The translations under genes were made by a program, and so were the position numbers. The notes under the pieces are model-generated. The model was not told the origin of the DNA and did no database searches. It was given only the letters and a program-made list of their open reading frames with translations. 47,891 nt of DNA from an uncultured Oscillospiraceae bacterium (GTDB taxonomy: Bacteria > Bacillota > Clostridia > Oscillospirales > Oscillospiraceae): the NCBI GenBank assembly GCA_905234625.1, contig CAJOIC010000011.1:1-47891 (forward strand), written 5' to 3'. Of this stretch, positions 7,825 to 14,982 are shown one piece after another (positions within the stretch are counted from its first letter, which is position 1; each line of letters starts with the position of its first letter).

Positions 7825-8835
7825 TCAGCCCACGTTCGAGATGAACATGTAGTTCTCGAAGATCTCCATGACCTCCGGGGTCTGGAGGAATTCGAAGAAA
7901 TCGTCCGCCGCGGCGGTCTGGGCGTCGTCGGCTTCCTCGTTCTGCACGCGGCACACGGGATAGATGATGCTGCCCGTGAGATCGGTGGAGACCATCTCGA
8001 GGATGTCGATGTTGTCGATCTCGGAATAGGCGTCGGAGTAGTACACGGTGCCGACTTCGTTGGAGCCCTCCACGACGGCCATGAGCGTCTTGGAGACGTT
8101 CGCGGTCTCGTTGATCTCCACACCGCCGAGGGCCTTGGAGACCTCTTCGGTGGTGATGTCGGCGGGTTCGGCCTCCGCGTCGAGGACGCCGAGGGCCTGC
8201 AGCGCGGCGCGGGTGTACTTGCCGGCGGGCACGGAGCCGTCCGCCAGGGCGATGGAAGCGGCGTCGCCCAGGTTGTCAAGGCCCGTCACGGCCGTGCCGG
8301 AGCCCTTCCAGGTGATGAGGGCGAGCTGGTTCTGCAGCAGATCGACGCGGGTGCCGTCGATGACGAGACCGTCCTCCTCGAGGGCCTTCATCTGCTTCAC
8401 CGCGGCGGAGAAGAAGATGTCGCACTCAAAGCCTGCCTCGATCTGGGACAGGAGCTGTCCGGAGGAGTCGGGGTTGAGCGTGACGGTGACATCGGGCCGG
8501 GACTCGTTGTAGAGGGCCACGATGTCCTGGAAAGCGTTGTCGAGAGAAGCGGCGATGAACACCTGGATCTCCGCGGGGGCAATCTCCGGCGCGGACTCAG
8601 CCGCAGCGGCTTCTTCGGCGGGGGCTTCTTCTACGGCGGCGGCAGCGGCCTCGGCGGCGGCAGCGGCTTCTTCGGCAGCGGCGGCCTGCTGGGCGGCGAG
8701 CTCATCCACCGCGGTCTGCAGGGACTGTACGGCGCTGAGGATCTCGTCGATCTGACCGGCGTCTACGGCGCTGCCGCAGGCGGTCAGGGCGAAGATCATG
8801 CACAGCGCCAGCGCAAGAGCAAGGATCTTTTTCAT
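7825..8835 (-). CDS. modA: Molybdate ABC transporter, substrate-binding lipoprotein
   Basis: 336 residues. A lipoprotein signal peptide ends at LTAC (C20), so the mature protein is a membrane-anchored binding protein. From about residue 90 (IQVFIAASLDNAF) the ModA fold begins; IAASL is the conserved oxyanion-binding block. Unusually, about 70 residues separate the lipid anchor from this domain: a short heptad-like stretch (26-50) and an almost pure Ala/Glu segment (47-88). Start ATG 8835 is preceded by GAAAGGAAG; the longer frame upstream lacks a signal-peptide start. It is transcribed away from the TH1 operon. Confidence 0.9.
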   Translation of the reverse strand: MKKILALALALCMIFALTACGSAVDAGQIDEILSAVQSLQTAVDELAAQQAAAAEEAAAAAEAAAAAVEEAPAEEAAAAESAPEIAPAEIQVFIAASLDNAFQDIVALYNESRPDVTVTLNPDSSGQLLSQIEAGFECDIFFSAAVKQMKALEEDGLVIDGTRVDLLQNQLALITWKGSGTAVTGLDNLGDAASIALADGSVPAGKYTRAALQALGVLDAEAEPADITTEEVSKALGGVEINETANVSKTLMAVVEGSNEVGTVYYSDAYSEIDNIDILEMVSTDLTGSIIYPVCRVQNEEADDAQTAAADDFFEFLQTPEVMEIFENYMFISNVG

Positions 8836-8910
8836 TTGGATATACTTCCTTTCTTTGTTTTCCGCCCTCATTATAGTTGTCCTGCAGGGCGTTTTTCAAT
8901 GAGGAAAAAA

Positions 8911-8960
8911 CGGTCACAACCACAAAATTCTTTGTAACAACTAATGAGTGTAACAAAGAA
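8911..8960. promoter_or_regulatory. Inverted and direct repeats in the modA/TH1 intergenic region
   Basis: In the 359-bp gap between divergent modA and TH1. GTCACAACC at about 8913-8921 recurs at 12769-12777. TTCTTTGT (8928-8935) pairs with ACAAAGAA (8953-8960) across 17 bp. TGTAACAA is repeated in direct orientation at 8933-8940 and 8949-8956, and inverted (TGTTACAA) at 9089-9096. This looks like a multi-site binding region for a regulator of modA, TH1 or both. Confidence 0.45.
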
Positions 8961-9088
8961 AAACCCGGAGGGAGGGACGGAAAAGGGGCGTTTTTCGGGA
9001 AAAATCGCCGATAAATTCAGTATTTTTTCTGTGGGGTTCAGCCTTTTTTCAGAGAGAGAAAAGCGAGGAAGGTACGGTATCAAAATGC

Positions 9089-9129
9089 TGTTACAACGTT
9101 TCGTTGTGAATATCCACACAAATTGTGTG
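9089..9129. promoter_or_regulatory. Candidate operator upstream of the TH1 promoter
   Basis: Overlapping dyads: ACAACG (9093-9098) with CGTTGT (9102-9107), then TTGTG (9104-9108) N8 CACAA (9117-9121), A, TTGTG (9123-9127). They end on the -35 box, the right place for an activator or repressor. The TTGTG-N8-CACAA dyad resembles the one at 12758-12776. Confidence 0.5.
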
Positions 9130-9156
9130 ACAGAAGAAATGCCGGAGTGCTATAAT
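9127..9156 (+). promoter_or_regulatory. Promoter of the TH1 operon
   Basis: GTGACA (9127-9132), 18 bp, TATAAT (9151-9156). The gene starts 38 bp later, with AGGAGG at 9181-9186. Confidence 0.7.
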
Positions 9157-9194
9157 GAAACCGTGTCAGAAAATGCACGGAGGAGGCCGGCGTC

Positions 9195-11936
9195 ATGGCA
9201 GACAAATTCACGCCCGACCAGCAGAGCATCGTCAGCACAAGTCTCACCGGGCCGGAGAGCGGCGCGCCCTGCGTTGTGGATACGAACGACGGAAGGATCA
9301 CGCGCATCCGCCCATATTACTATGATACGGAATATACGGACGCCAACTGCAATCCCTGGAAGATCGAAGCGCGGGGCAAGGTCTTCAGGGCCCCGGATCA
9401 CGTGATGCTCACGCCCTTCGGCCTGGGCTACAAGTCCAGGGTCTATTCCCCGAACCGGGTCATGTACCCCCTCAAGCGGGTGGACTGGGACCCGAACGGG
9501 GAGCGGAACCCCCAGAACCGGGGAAAGTCGAAGTACGTCCGCATCTCCTGGGACGAGGCCGCCCAGCTCGTGGCCGATGAGCTCAGGCGCGTCAAAGCGG
9601 CCTACGGCCCCGAGGCCGTGCTCTGTCAGGCCGATATGCACGGGGAAGGAAAAAACGTGGCGCCTGCCCATGGCTGTCCGAACCGCCTGCTGTCCCTGAT
9701 GGGGGGCTATACCCTCCAGATGCGGAACCCGGACTCCTGGGAGGGCTGGCACTGGGGCGCGAAATACGTCTGGGGCTGTGAGCCGGTGGGTCAGATGGCG
9801 CCGCAGACGAACCTGTATCCGGATATCGCCAAAAACAGCGATTCTCTGCTGTTCTGGGGCTGTGACCCGGAGACTACCCCCTATGGCTTCGGCATGTGCA
9901 TGCCGGGGCGGCTCTGCTATTGGCTGTCGGAGATCGGCCTGAAAAGTATCTATATCTGCCCGGATCTCAATTACGGCGCGGCGGTCCATGCGGACAAATG
10001 GATCCCCATCCTCCCCAACACCGACGCGGCCCTCCAGCTTGCCATCGCCTATGTCTGGATCACCGAGGGGACCTACGACAAGGACTATATCGCCACCCAC
10101 GCCTACGGCTTCGACAAGTTCGAGGACTACGTTCTCGGCCGGGAGGACGGCGTGCCCAAGACGCCCGCCTGGGCCAGCGAAAAATGCGGCGTGAAGGAGT
10201 GGACCATCAAGGCCCTCGCCCGGGACTGGGCGAAGAAGACGGTCTCCATCATCCACGGCAACGGCGGCGGGCTGATCCGGGGTCCCTATTCCTCCGAGCC
10301 CGCCCGCCTGGAGGTCATGCTCCTGGGCATGCGGGGCGTGGGGAAGCCGGGCGTCCATCAGGCCAAAATGCTGGAATGGAACCTGTGGAACCGGGACTAT
10401 CCCGTGCCCTATCAGGGCCAATGGGTGCCGAAGATCACGCAGATCGCGGATCCTCTCCGGCCGGTGGACGGCGACGTGGACCCCAAGGTCAATATGGACC
10501 GCTATGTACTCAACGACGCCCAGAAGAAGCGCGCACCGGAGCTGATCAAGCTCTTTACGCAGTTCCCTGCGCCGAAGCAGTTCATCCCCCGGCCGCTGAT
10601 CCACCGGGCCATTCTGGAGGGCCATGCGGAATGGTACGGACTGCAGGTGTTCTCCTCCTCCCAGCAGCCCGATCAGAACAACTTCCGCCAGCCCACACAG
10701 CAGTACCAGTTCCGGCATATGAAATATCCCCGGGACGGCTTGAGCCGGGTACACATGATCTGGACCGACGCGCCCTGTCAGATCACCTGCTGGAACGACG
10801 GGAACCTGACGGCCAGAGCCTATCAGGACCCCTCCATCGAGTGCATCGTGGCGCAGCATCCCTGGCTGGAGAACGACTGCTACTATGCGGACATCATCTT
10901 CCCGGTGATCACGAAGCACGAGATGGATGATCTTGGAAACGATATGTCCTCCGGGGGCTTCACCTCCATCTATCTGGAGGAACGGTGTGTGCCGCCGCTG
11001 GGAGAGAGCCTGTCCGATTTCGACGTCTGCGCGAAGGTCGCGGAGAAGCTGGGGCCGGAGTATTACGACGCCTACACCGACAACATGGACGAAAAGACCC
11101 GTGTGCGGTTCTTCTACAAGGCCACCGGCTGCGAAGAGTATATGACCTGGGAGGAATTCCGGAAAAAACGGATCTATGTTGTCCCGTGCAAGACCCAGGA
11201 GGAGCTGGACAAGCTCCCCGCGGGCCTCTATCCGTTTTATGCCGATCCCGAGAACAATCCCCTCACCACCCCCACCGGAAAGCTGGAGTATTACTCCACC
11301 CTGCTCGGGGAACACGCGCCGGACGATCCGGAGCGGCCTCCGGTGCCTCATTGGATCGAGAAAAGCGTCAGCCACGACGAGCGGCTGAGCTCCGAGCGGG
11401 CAGAAAAATATCCCCTGCTGTGCGTCTCCAACCACGGCCGCTGGCGGATGCACTCCCAGTGCGACGATATCGTCTGGAACCGGGAGGTGGAGACCATGAA
11501 GATCCGGGGGAAGGACGGCTATCAGTATGAGCCTGTGTGGCTGCATACCTCCGAGGCGGAGAAGCGGGGCATCCGCCATGGCGATATCGTCAAGGTGTTC
11601 AACGAACGGGGCGTGGTGCTCTGCGGAGCCTACGTCACGGAGCGGCTGATGCCCGGCGTCTGCTATGTGGATCACGGCTCCCGCCTGGACCCCATCGTCC
11701 CGGGCTGGCTTGACCGGGGCGGGGCCATCAACACCATCACGCCCACCTCCACCACCTCCCGGATGGCCACAGGCATGGCCGTGGCCGGCTTCCTGGCCCA
11801 GGTGGAGAAGGTCGCGGACGAGGAGATGGAAATGTGGCGGAGGGATTACCCCGAGGCGTTCGCAAGACATATCGACCCAGACGCCGGTGTCTGTCTGGCG
11901 GGATGGATGATCGGCGCAGAGGAGGCGGAAAAGTAA
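9195..11936 (+). CDS. Transhydroxylase-type molybdopterin oxidoreductase, large subunit (TH1)
   Basis: 913 residues, DMSO-reductase superfamily, with no N-terminal CxxC Fe-S motif and no Tat signal, so a cytoplasmic bis-MGD enzyme like pyrogallol-phloroglucinol transhydroxylase (875 residues in Pelobacter). By my hand alignment the Mo ligand is S181 in NPDSWEGWHWG, with D180 and W182 matching D174/W176, and H149 matching H144. The region of the Pelobacter Tyr404 is remodelled: the loop after GVGKPG is about five residues shorter and Y402 is only a possible match. It is clearly further from the Pelobacter enzyme than TH2 is. Related enzymes with other reactions (anaerobic resorcinol hydroxylase, gut catechol dehydroxylases) show that function varies in this branch. 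It overlaps its small-subunit gene by 1 nt (TAATG). Arg codons are mostly CGG/AGG, unlike TH2. Confidence 0.85.
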   Translation: MADKFTPDQQSIVSTSLTGPESGAPCVVDTNDGRITRIRPYYYDTEYTDANCNPWKIEARGKVFRAPDHVMLTPFGLGYKSRVYSPNRVMYPLKRVDWDPNGERNPQNRGKSKYVRISWDEAAQLVADELRRVKAAYGPEAVLCQADMHGEGKNVAPAHGCPNRLLSLMGGYTLQMRNPDSWEGWHWGAKYVWGCEPVGQMAPQTNLYPDIAKNSDSLLFWGCDPETTPYGFGMCMPGRLCYWLSEIGLKSIYICPDLNYGAAVHADKWIPILPNTDAALQLAIAYVWITEGTYDKDYIATHAYGFDKFEDYVLGREDGVPKTPAWASEKCGVKEWTIKALARDWAKKTVSIIHGNGGGLIRGPYSSEPARLEVMLLGMRGVGKPGVHQAKMLEWNLWNRDYPVPYQGQWVPKITQIADPLRPVDGDVDPKVNMDRYVLNDAQKKRAPELIKLFTQFPAPKQFIPRPLIHRAILEGHAEWYGLQVFSSSQQPDQNNFRQPTQQYQFRHMKYPRDGLSRVHMIWTDAPCQITCWNDGNLTARAYQDPSIECIVAQHPWLENDCYYADIIFPVITKHEMDDLGNDMSSGGFTSIYLEERCVPPLGESLSDFDVCAKVAEKLGPEYYDAYTDNMDEKTRVRFFYKATGCEEYMTWEEFRKKRIYVVPCKTQEELDKLPAGLYPFYADPENNPLTTPTGKLEYYSTLLGEHAPDDPERPPVPHWIEKSVSHDERLSSERAEKYPLLCVSNHGRWRMHSQCDDIVWNREVETMKIRGKDGYQYEPVWLHTSEAEKRGIRHGDIVKVFNERGVVLCGAYVTERLMPGVCYVDHGSRLDPIVPGWLDRGGAINTITPTSTTSRMATGMAVAGFLAQVEKVADEEMEMWRRDYPEAFARHIDPDAGVCLAGWMIGAEEAEK

Positions 11937-12757
11937 TGGCGAAAGCATTTGTGATCGACGTGGCGAAGTGCTCCGGCTGCTACAACTGCCAGCTGGCCTG
12001 CAAGGACGAGCACGCGGAAAACGACTGGACCCCCTACGCCAAGGCCCAGCCCCTCACGGGTCAGTTCTGGTGCCGGGTGACGGACCATCCCCAGGGCACC
12101 ATCCCGAAGGTCCGCATCCACTATATCCCCCGGCTGTGCAGCCACTGCGAGAATGCCCCCTGCATCGCCGCGGCCAAGGACGGCGCCGTGTACCGCCGGG
12201 AGGACGGCCTTGTCATCATCGACCCGGAGAAGGCCGCGGGCCAAAAGCAGATCGCCGAGGCCTGCCCCTACGGCGCGGTGTTCTGGAACGAGGAGTTACA
12301 GCTTCCCCAGAAATGCACCGGCTGCGCCCATCTTCTCGACCACGGCGCGAAAAGACCCCGCTGTGTGGAGGCCTGCCCCACCGACGCCATGATGTTCGGG
12401 GAAGAAGAGGAGCTGGCCGACTATATCGAGGGCGCGACGGTCCTGCAGCCCGAGACGGGCTGCCACCCCCGGGTGTACTATCGGAACATCCCCGGGAAAT
12501 TCATCGCCGGGACGGTGTACGACCCCGTGGAGAAGGAGGTCGTCATCGGCGCGCGCTGCCTGCTCAATTCCGGCGGCAAGCGCTGGGAGACCAGGACGGA
12601 TGAATACGGCGATTTCTGGTTCAATGACCTGCCCGTGGGGCTCTTCGATCTCTCCATCCAGACCCCCGGCTATGAGCCGAAGCTCTTCGAGAGGCTCCGC
12701 ACCCGGGAGTGCGTGAATCTTGGAGATATCCCCCTGGACCCGGCGCGGAAACAGTAA
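11936..12757 (+). CDS. Transhydroxylase-type Fe-S subunit (TH1 beta)
   Basis: 273 residues, the same length as the Pelobacter transhydroxylase beta subunit (about 274). An N-terminal ferredoxin-like part carries several four-Cys sets: C12/C15/C18/C22, then LCSHCENAPC, EACPYG, QKCTGC and RCVEACP, enough for three or so [4Fe-4S] clusters. From about residue 190 a TTR/Cna-B-like beta domain follows (FIAGTVYDPVEKEVVIGARC, then TDEYGDFWFNDLP), the hallmark that separates this family from ordinary four-cluster electron-transfer subunits. The ATG overlaps the large-subunit stop, indicating translational coupling and fixed stoichiometry. Confidence 0.9.
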   Translation: MAKAFVIDVAKCSGCYNCQLACKDEHAENDWTPYAKAQPLTGQFWCRVTDHPQGTIPKVRIHYIPRLCSHCENAPCIAAAKDGAVYRREDGLVIIDPEKAAGQKQIAEACPYGAVFWNEELQLPQKCTGCAHLLDHGAKRPRCVEACPTDAMMFGEEEELADYIEGATVLQPETGCHPRVYYRNIPGKFIAGTVYDPVEKEVVIGARCLLNSGGKRWETRTDEYGDFWFNDLPVGLFDLSIQTPGYEPKLFERLRTRECVNLGDIPLDPARKQ

Positions 12758-12776
12758 GTTGTGTCATAGTCACAAC
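12758..12776. promoter_or_regulatory. Perfect dyad GTTGTG-N7-CACAAC before the TH2 operon
   Basis: GTTGTG (12758-12763) and CACAAC (12771-12776) lie directly after the TH1 beta stop codon. The same kind of dyad (GTTGTG at 9103-9108, N8, CACAA at 9117-9121) lies in front of TH1, so one regulator could bind at both transhydroxylase operons. Confidence 0.5.
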
Positions 12777-12840
12777 CGATAGGTTGTTACGGAAAATGAA
12801 ATGTCCTGCATTATCAAGGCTTTGCGGGTTTCGAGAAGGG

Positions 12841-12906
12841 ACGGTTTCACGGCGAGAGGATGTAAATGCCTGTTGACCTTGAAACCGTTCCATAGTTTAT
12901 TATATT
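12841..12906 (+). promoter_or_regulatory. Candidate promoter and dyad for the five-gene/TH2 operon
   Basis: TTGACC (12873-12878) lies 17 bp before TTTATT (12896-12901) or 19 bp before TATTAT (12898-12903) in a sharp AT-rich island. An inverted repeat, ACGGTTTC (12841-12848) with GAAACCGT (12881-12888), surrounds the -35 box and may be an operator or leader hairpin. Confidence 0.5.
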
Positions 12907-12949
12907 TTAATAATAGAGTAGACACGCCCCGAAAGGAGGGGAACGCGGC

Positions 12950-13405
12950 ATGGAGGAAGAGAAAAAGCCCCGGAACAGCAAGGACCGGAAGGAGCGGAAC
13001 GACCACTCCAACGACGTCCGGCTCCGGCTCATGGAGATGGACGGCGACAAGCTCATCCGGGCCCTGGGAAACGCCAAAATGGTGGGGGTGCTCTCCGGCC
13101 AGGAGGTCATGTACGTCTTCGTGTTCCGTGACCAGTACCAGTGCTTCATACACAAGCTGGACGCGGAGGAGGGACGGCGAAGGGCCTTCCCGGTGGACGA
13201 GCGGAACACCGCCATGCTGAAGAACCTCACCTCCGCGGCGGATAAGCTCTTTGAGATCACCCCGAAGCCGGACATGGACCCCCTGGGGGTCATGGTGGCG
13301 GCGGAGCGGGGCATCATTTCCTATCTCGACATGACCGGTCAGCTCCCGGCGGACGATGTCGACTTTATGGATTGGGAAAAGCCCGAAGACCCGGATGAAA
13401 CGTGA
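12950..13405 (+). CDS. Uncharacterised 151-residue protein, first gene of the TH2 operon
   Basis: Real gene by its ribosome site (AAAGGAGGGG, start ATG 12950) and position. The N-terminal about 25 residues are highly charged (MEEEKKPRNSKDRKERNDHS), then a mixed alpha/beta body with hydrophobic strands (VLSGQEVMYVFVFRDQYQCF) and an acidic tail (EKPEDPDET). No signal peptide, membrane segment or Cys cluster. I do not recognise the family. It uses CGG-type Arg codons, unlike the four genes after it. Being first after the AT-rich promoter, a regulatory or accessory role for the transhydroxylase is possible but not shown. Confidence 0.7.
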   Translation: MEEEKKPRNSKDRKERNDHSNDVRLRLMEMDGDKLIRALGNAKMVGVLSGQEVMYVFVFRDQYQCFIHKLDAEEGRRRAFPVDERNTAMLKNLTSAADKLFEITPKPDMDPLGVMVAAERGIISYLDMTGQLPADDVDFMDWEKPEDPDET

Positions 13406-13440
13406 AATCCATTCTCTGACAAAATGATAGGAGGTAGAGG

Positions 13441-13638
13441 ATGAAGGAATACATTTTTGACTGCCGCAGCACCCCCGGCGGCCTCAAGCAGTGGTGCAGC
13501 TGCCTGGAGGACGGCGTGGAGGTAAAGCGCATCGACCGCGACGTGCAGCAGGAGACGGTCAGCCAGTTCCGGCACCGTGTCAGCGCCGAGCTGGAGGCGG
13601 AGGGTTATGTGCCCGCGCCGAACCAGTACACGCTGTGA
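13441..13638 (+). CDS. Uncharacterised 65-residue protein
   Basis: Starts at ATG 13441 after TAGGAGGTAGAGG. The compact protein has two Cys close together in QWCSCLEDG, and a C-terminal half rich in charged residues (KRIDRDVQQETVSQFRHRVS). No family recognised. It is separated by only 16 bp from the next gene, so it belongs to the TH2 operon. A small metal- or cofactor-related accessory protein is conceivable, without direct evidence. Confidence 0.65.
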   Translation: MKEYIFDCRSTPGGLKQWCSCLEDGVEVKRIDRDVQQETVSQFRHRVSAELEAEGYVPAPNQYTL

Positions 13639-13654
13639 GAGGGAGGAACGACCG

Positions 13655-14119
13655 ATGAAAACAGTATCTGTTCTGATCCAGCATCACCAGGGCCCTACCG
13701 GGGATGTGCTGATCTGCAGGAATGCGGACGGCGTCTGGGAGTTCCCCCACGACCGTGAGCGTACCAACGAGACGGAGGCCGCTGCCGTTGCCCGCATCGC
13801 CGGGGAGCAGCTGGGCATGACCGTCACCGTGGGCAAGCTCGCCATGCGGGGCCGCAAGAAGCCGTCGGACGGTACGGTGGAGCATCTGCCCGAGGGCAAC
13901 ATCACCCACAACACCAACACCAAGGACGACTACCACCTCTACATGGAGGCGGTGAACACCTGGCAGTCCGAGCCGAAGGCCGGGACCTACGCCGAGTTCA
14001 AGTGGGTGCACCCCTCGGAGCTTGCGCAGTATGAGTTCGCCGGCGACGACGTGAACTTCCTTGCGAAGTACGCCCCCTGGGTGAACGGTCAGTTCATTCC
14101 GGACGTGCGGATGTATTGA
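13655..14119 (+). CDS. Nudix-fold-like protein with a degenerate Nudix box
   Basis: 154 residues, ATG 13655 after GAGGGAGGAACGACC. The N-terminus (MKTVSVLIQHH, then DVLICRNADGVWEFP) and the helix ETEAAAVARIAGEQLGM have the layout of a Nudix hydrolase, but the REUXEEXGU catalytic box reads RIAGEQLGM: the Glu after Arg is Ile and one of the paired Glu residues is Gln. If the fold is right it is probably not a classical pyrophosphatase; a ligand-binding or scaffold role is more likely. It lies in the TH2 operon and shares the CGC/CGT codon preference of TH2. Confidence 0.6.
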   Translation: MKTVSVLIQHHQGPTGDVLICRNADGVWEFPHDRERTNETEAAAVARIAGEQLGMTVTVGKLAMRGRKKPSDGTVEHLPEGNITHNTNTKDDYHLYMEAVNTWQSEPKAGTYAEFKWVHPSELAQYEFAGDDVNFLAKYAPWVNGQFIPDVRMY

Positions 14120-14131
14120 GGAGGAACGGCC

Positions 14132-14440
14132 ATGAAAAAGTATTTCTTTGAAGCCGACAAGAAGCAGTGGGAGAAGCCCACGGAGCCGAAGTACGTGTTC
14201 TGCGCTCCCGCCCGTGTCTGGGCCGTCGCCGGGTCCGAGGCGGAAGCCCGCGCCCTCGCGCTGGAAAAGCTCGCGGCCAAGTACGGCTGCACCGGCACGA
14301 TCCTGGACGACGAGCATCTGCGCCTGACCAAGGCCGTCGATCTCGCGGTGGACTGGAACTACGGCTACGGCGACGCGCGCGGCACCGGCTCCGCCGGGGA
14401 CAAAGCGGCGCTGTTCGACAACAATCTCGGCAAACTGTAA
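14132..14440 (+). CDS. Uncharacterised 102-residue protein
   Basis: ATG 14132 follows GAGGAACGGCC, 12 bp after the Nudix-like gene. The sequence has an amphipathic helix (SEAEARALALEKLAAKY) and a Gly/Tyr-rich segment (DWNYGYGDARGTGSAGD) with no Cys set beyond two isolated residues. No family recognised. Codon use is like TH2 (CGC, CTC, AAG), suggesting strong expression with it. A structural or accessory subunit is possible. Confidence 0.65.
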   Translation: MKKYFFEADKKQWEKPTEPKYVFCAPARVWAVAGSEAEARALALEKLAAKYGCTGTILDDEHLRLTKAVDLAVDWNYGYGDARGTGSAGDKAALFDNNLGKL

Positions 14441-14452
14441 GGAGGGAACACC

Positions 14453-14968
14453 GTGGATCTTGTTAAGAAATATACGCTGCGGCTCCCGGAGGGCGTGGTC
14501 ACCATGGAAAAGGAGGAGCTCGTCGCGAAGATCAAGGCGATCCTCAAGGACCACCCCAGTGAGCACATGAACGCCTACCGTGTGTGGTACGAGGGCTTTG
14601 AGGGCTGCGGCATGCCCGACGCCTATGTCTACGATGTGATCGTGGAGACCTTCCGCGAGCTCAAGGACGACTGGAAGGACATCGGCCCCCGCCGCTGGGA
14701 GAAGTACGGCGTCGTGAACCCCAGCTTCGAGAACCTGCATTATGCCGAGGCCCGCAAGACGGACGAGCACGGCAACGACATGCTCCTGCACCGCTTCCAC
14801 CTGGGCGCCCACTATCAGGGCCCGGACGGCAGGGTGTTCTGGATCCCCGTTATGGAGGAGTTCAACATGCGCGGCTTTGAGCGCAAGGACGGCAAATACG
14901 TCGGCACCATGGTGGAGATCGATCCCTTCAGCGACTATGCCAAGGCCATGGTCGAAGTGAAGGCCTGA
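14453..14968 (+). CDS. Uncharacterised 171-residue protein directly before TH2 alpha
   Basis: Starts at GTG 14453 with AAGGAGGGAACACC upstream and ends 14 bp before TH2 alpha. The body is rich in aromatic residues and His (VWYEGFEGCGMPDAYVYDVI; LLHRFHLGAHYQGPDGRVFW), with several conserved-looking His/Trp/Tyr positions that could line a pocket. No membrane segment or signal. I do not recognise the family. It is the closest of the small genes to the molybdoenzyme, so a dedicated maturation, substrate-handling or extra-subunit role is the working idea. Confidence 0.7.
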   Translation: MDLVKKYTLRLPEGVVTMEKEELVAKIKAILKDHPSEHMNAYRVWYEGFEGCGMPDAYVYDVIVETFRELKDDWKDIGPRRWEKYGVVNPSFENLHYAEARKTDEHGNDMLLHRFHLGAHYQGPDGRVFWIPVMEEFNMRGFERKDGKYVGTMVEIDPFSDYAKAMVEVKA

Positions 14969-14982
14969 GGAGGGAAACGATT

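Noticed and set aside
9150-11948. 932-codon open frame on the minus strand opposite TH1
   Set aside because: It mirrors the GC-rich codon pattern of TH1, has no ribosome site and reads as His/Gly/Leu-rich nonsense; TH1 has motifs and a promoter.
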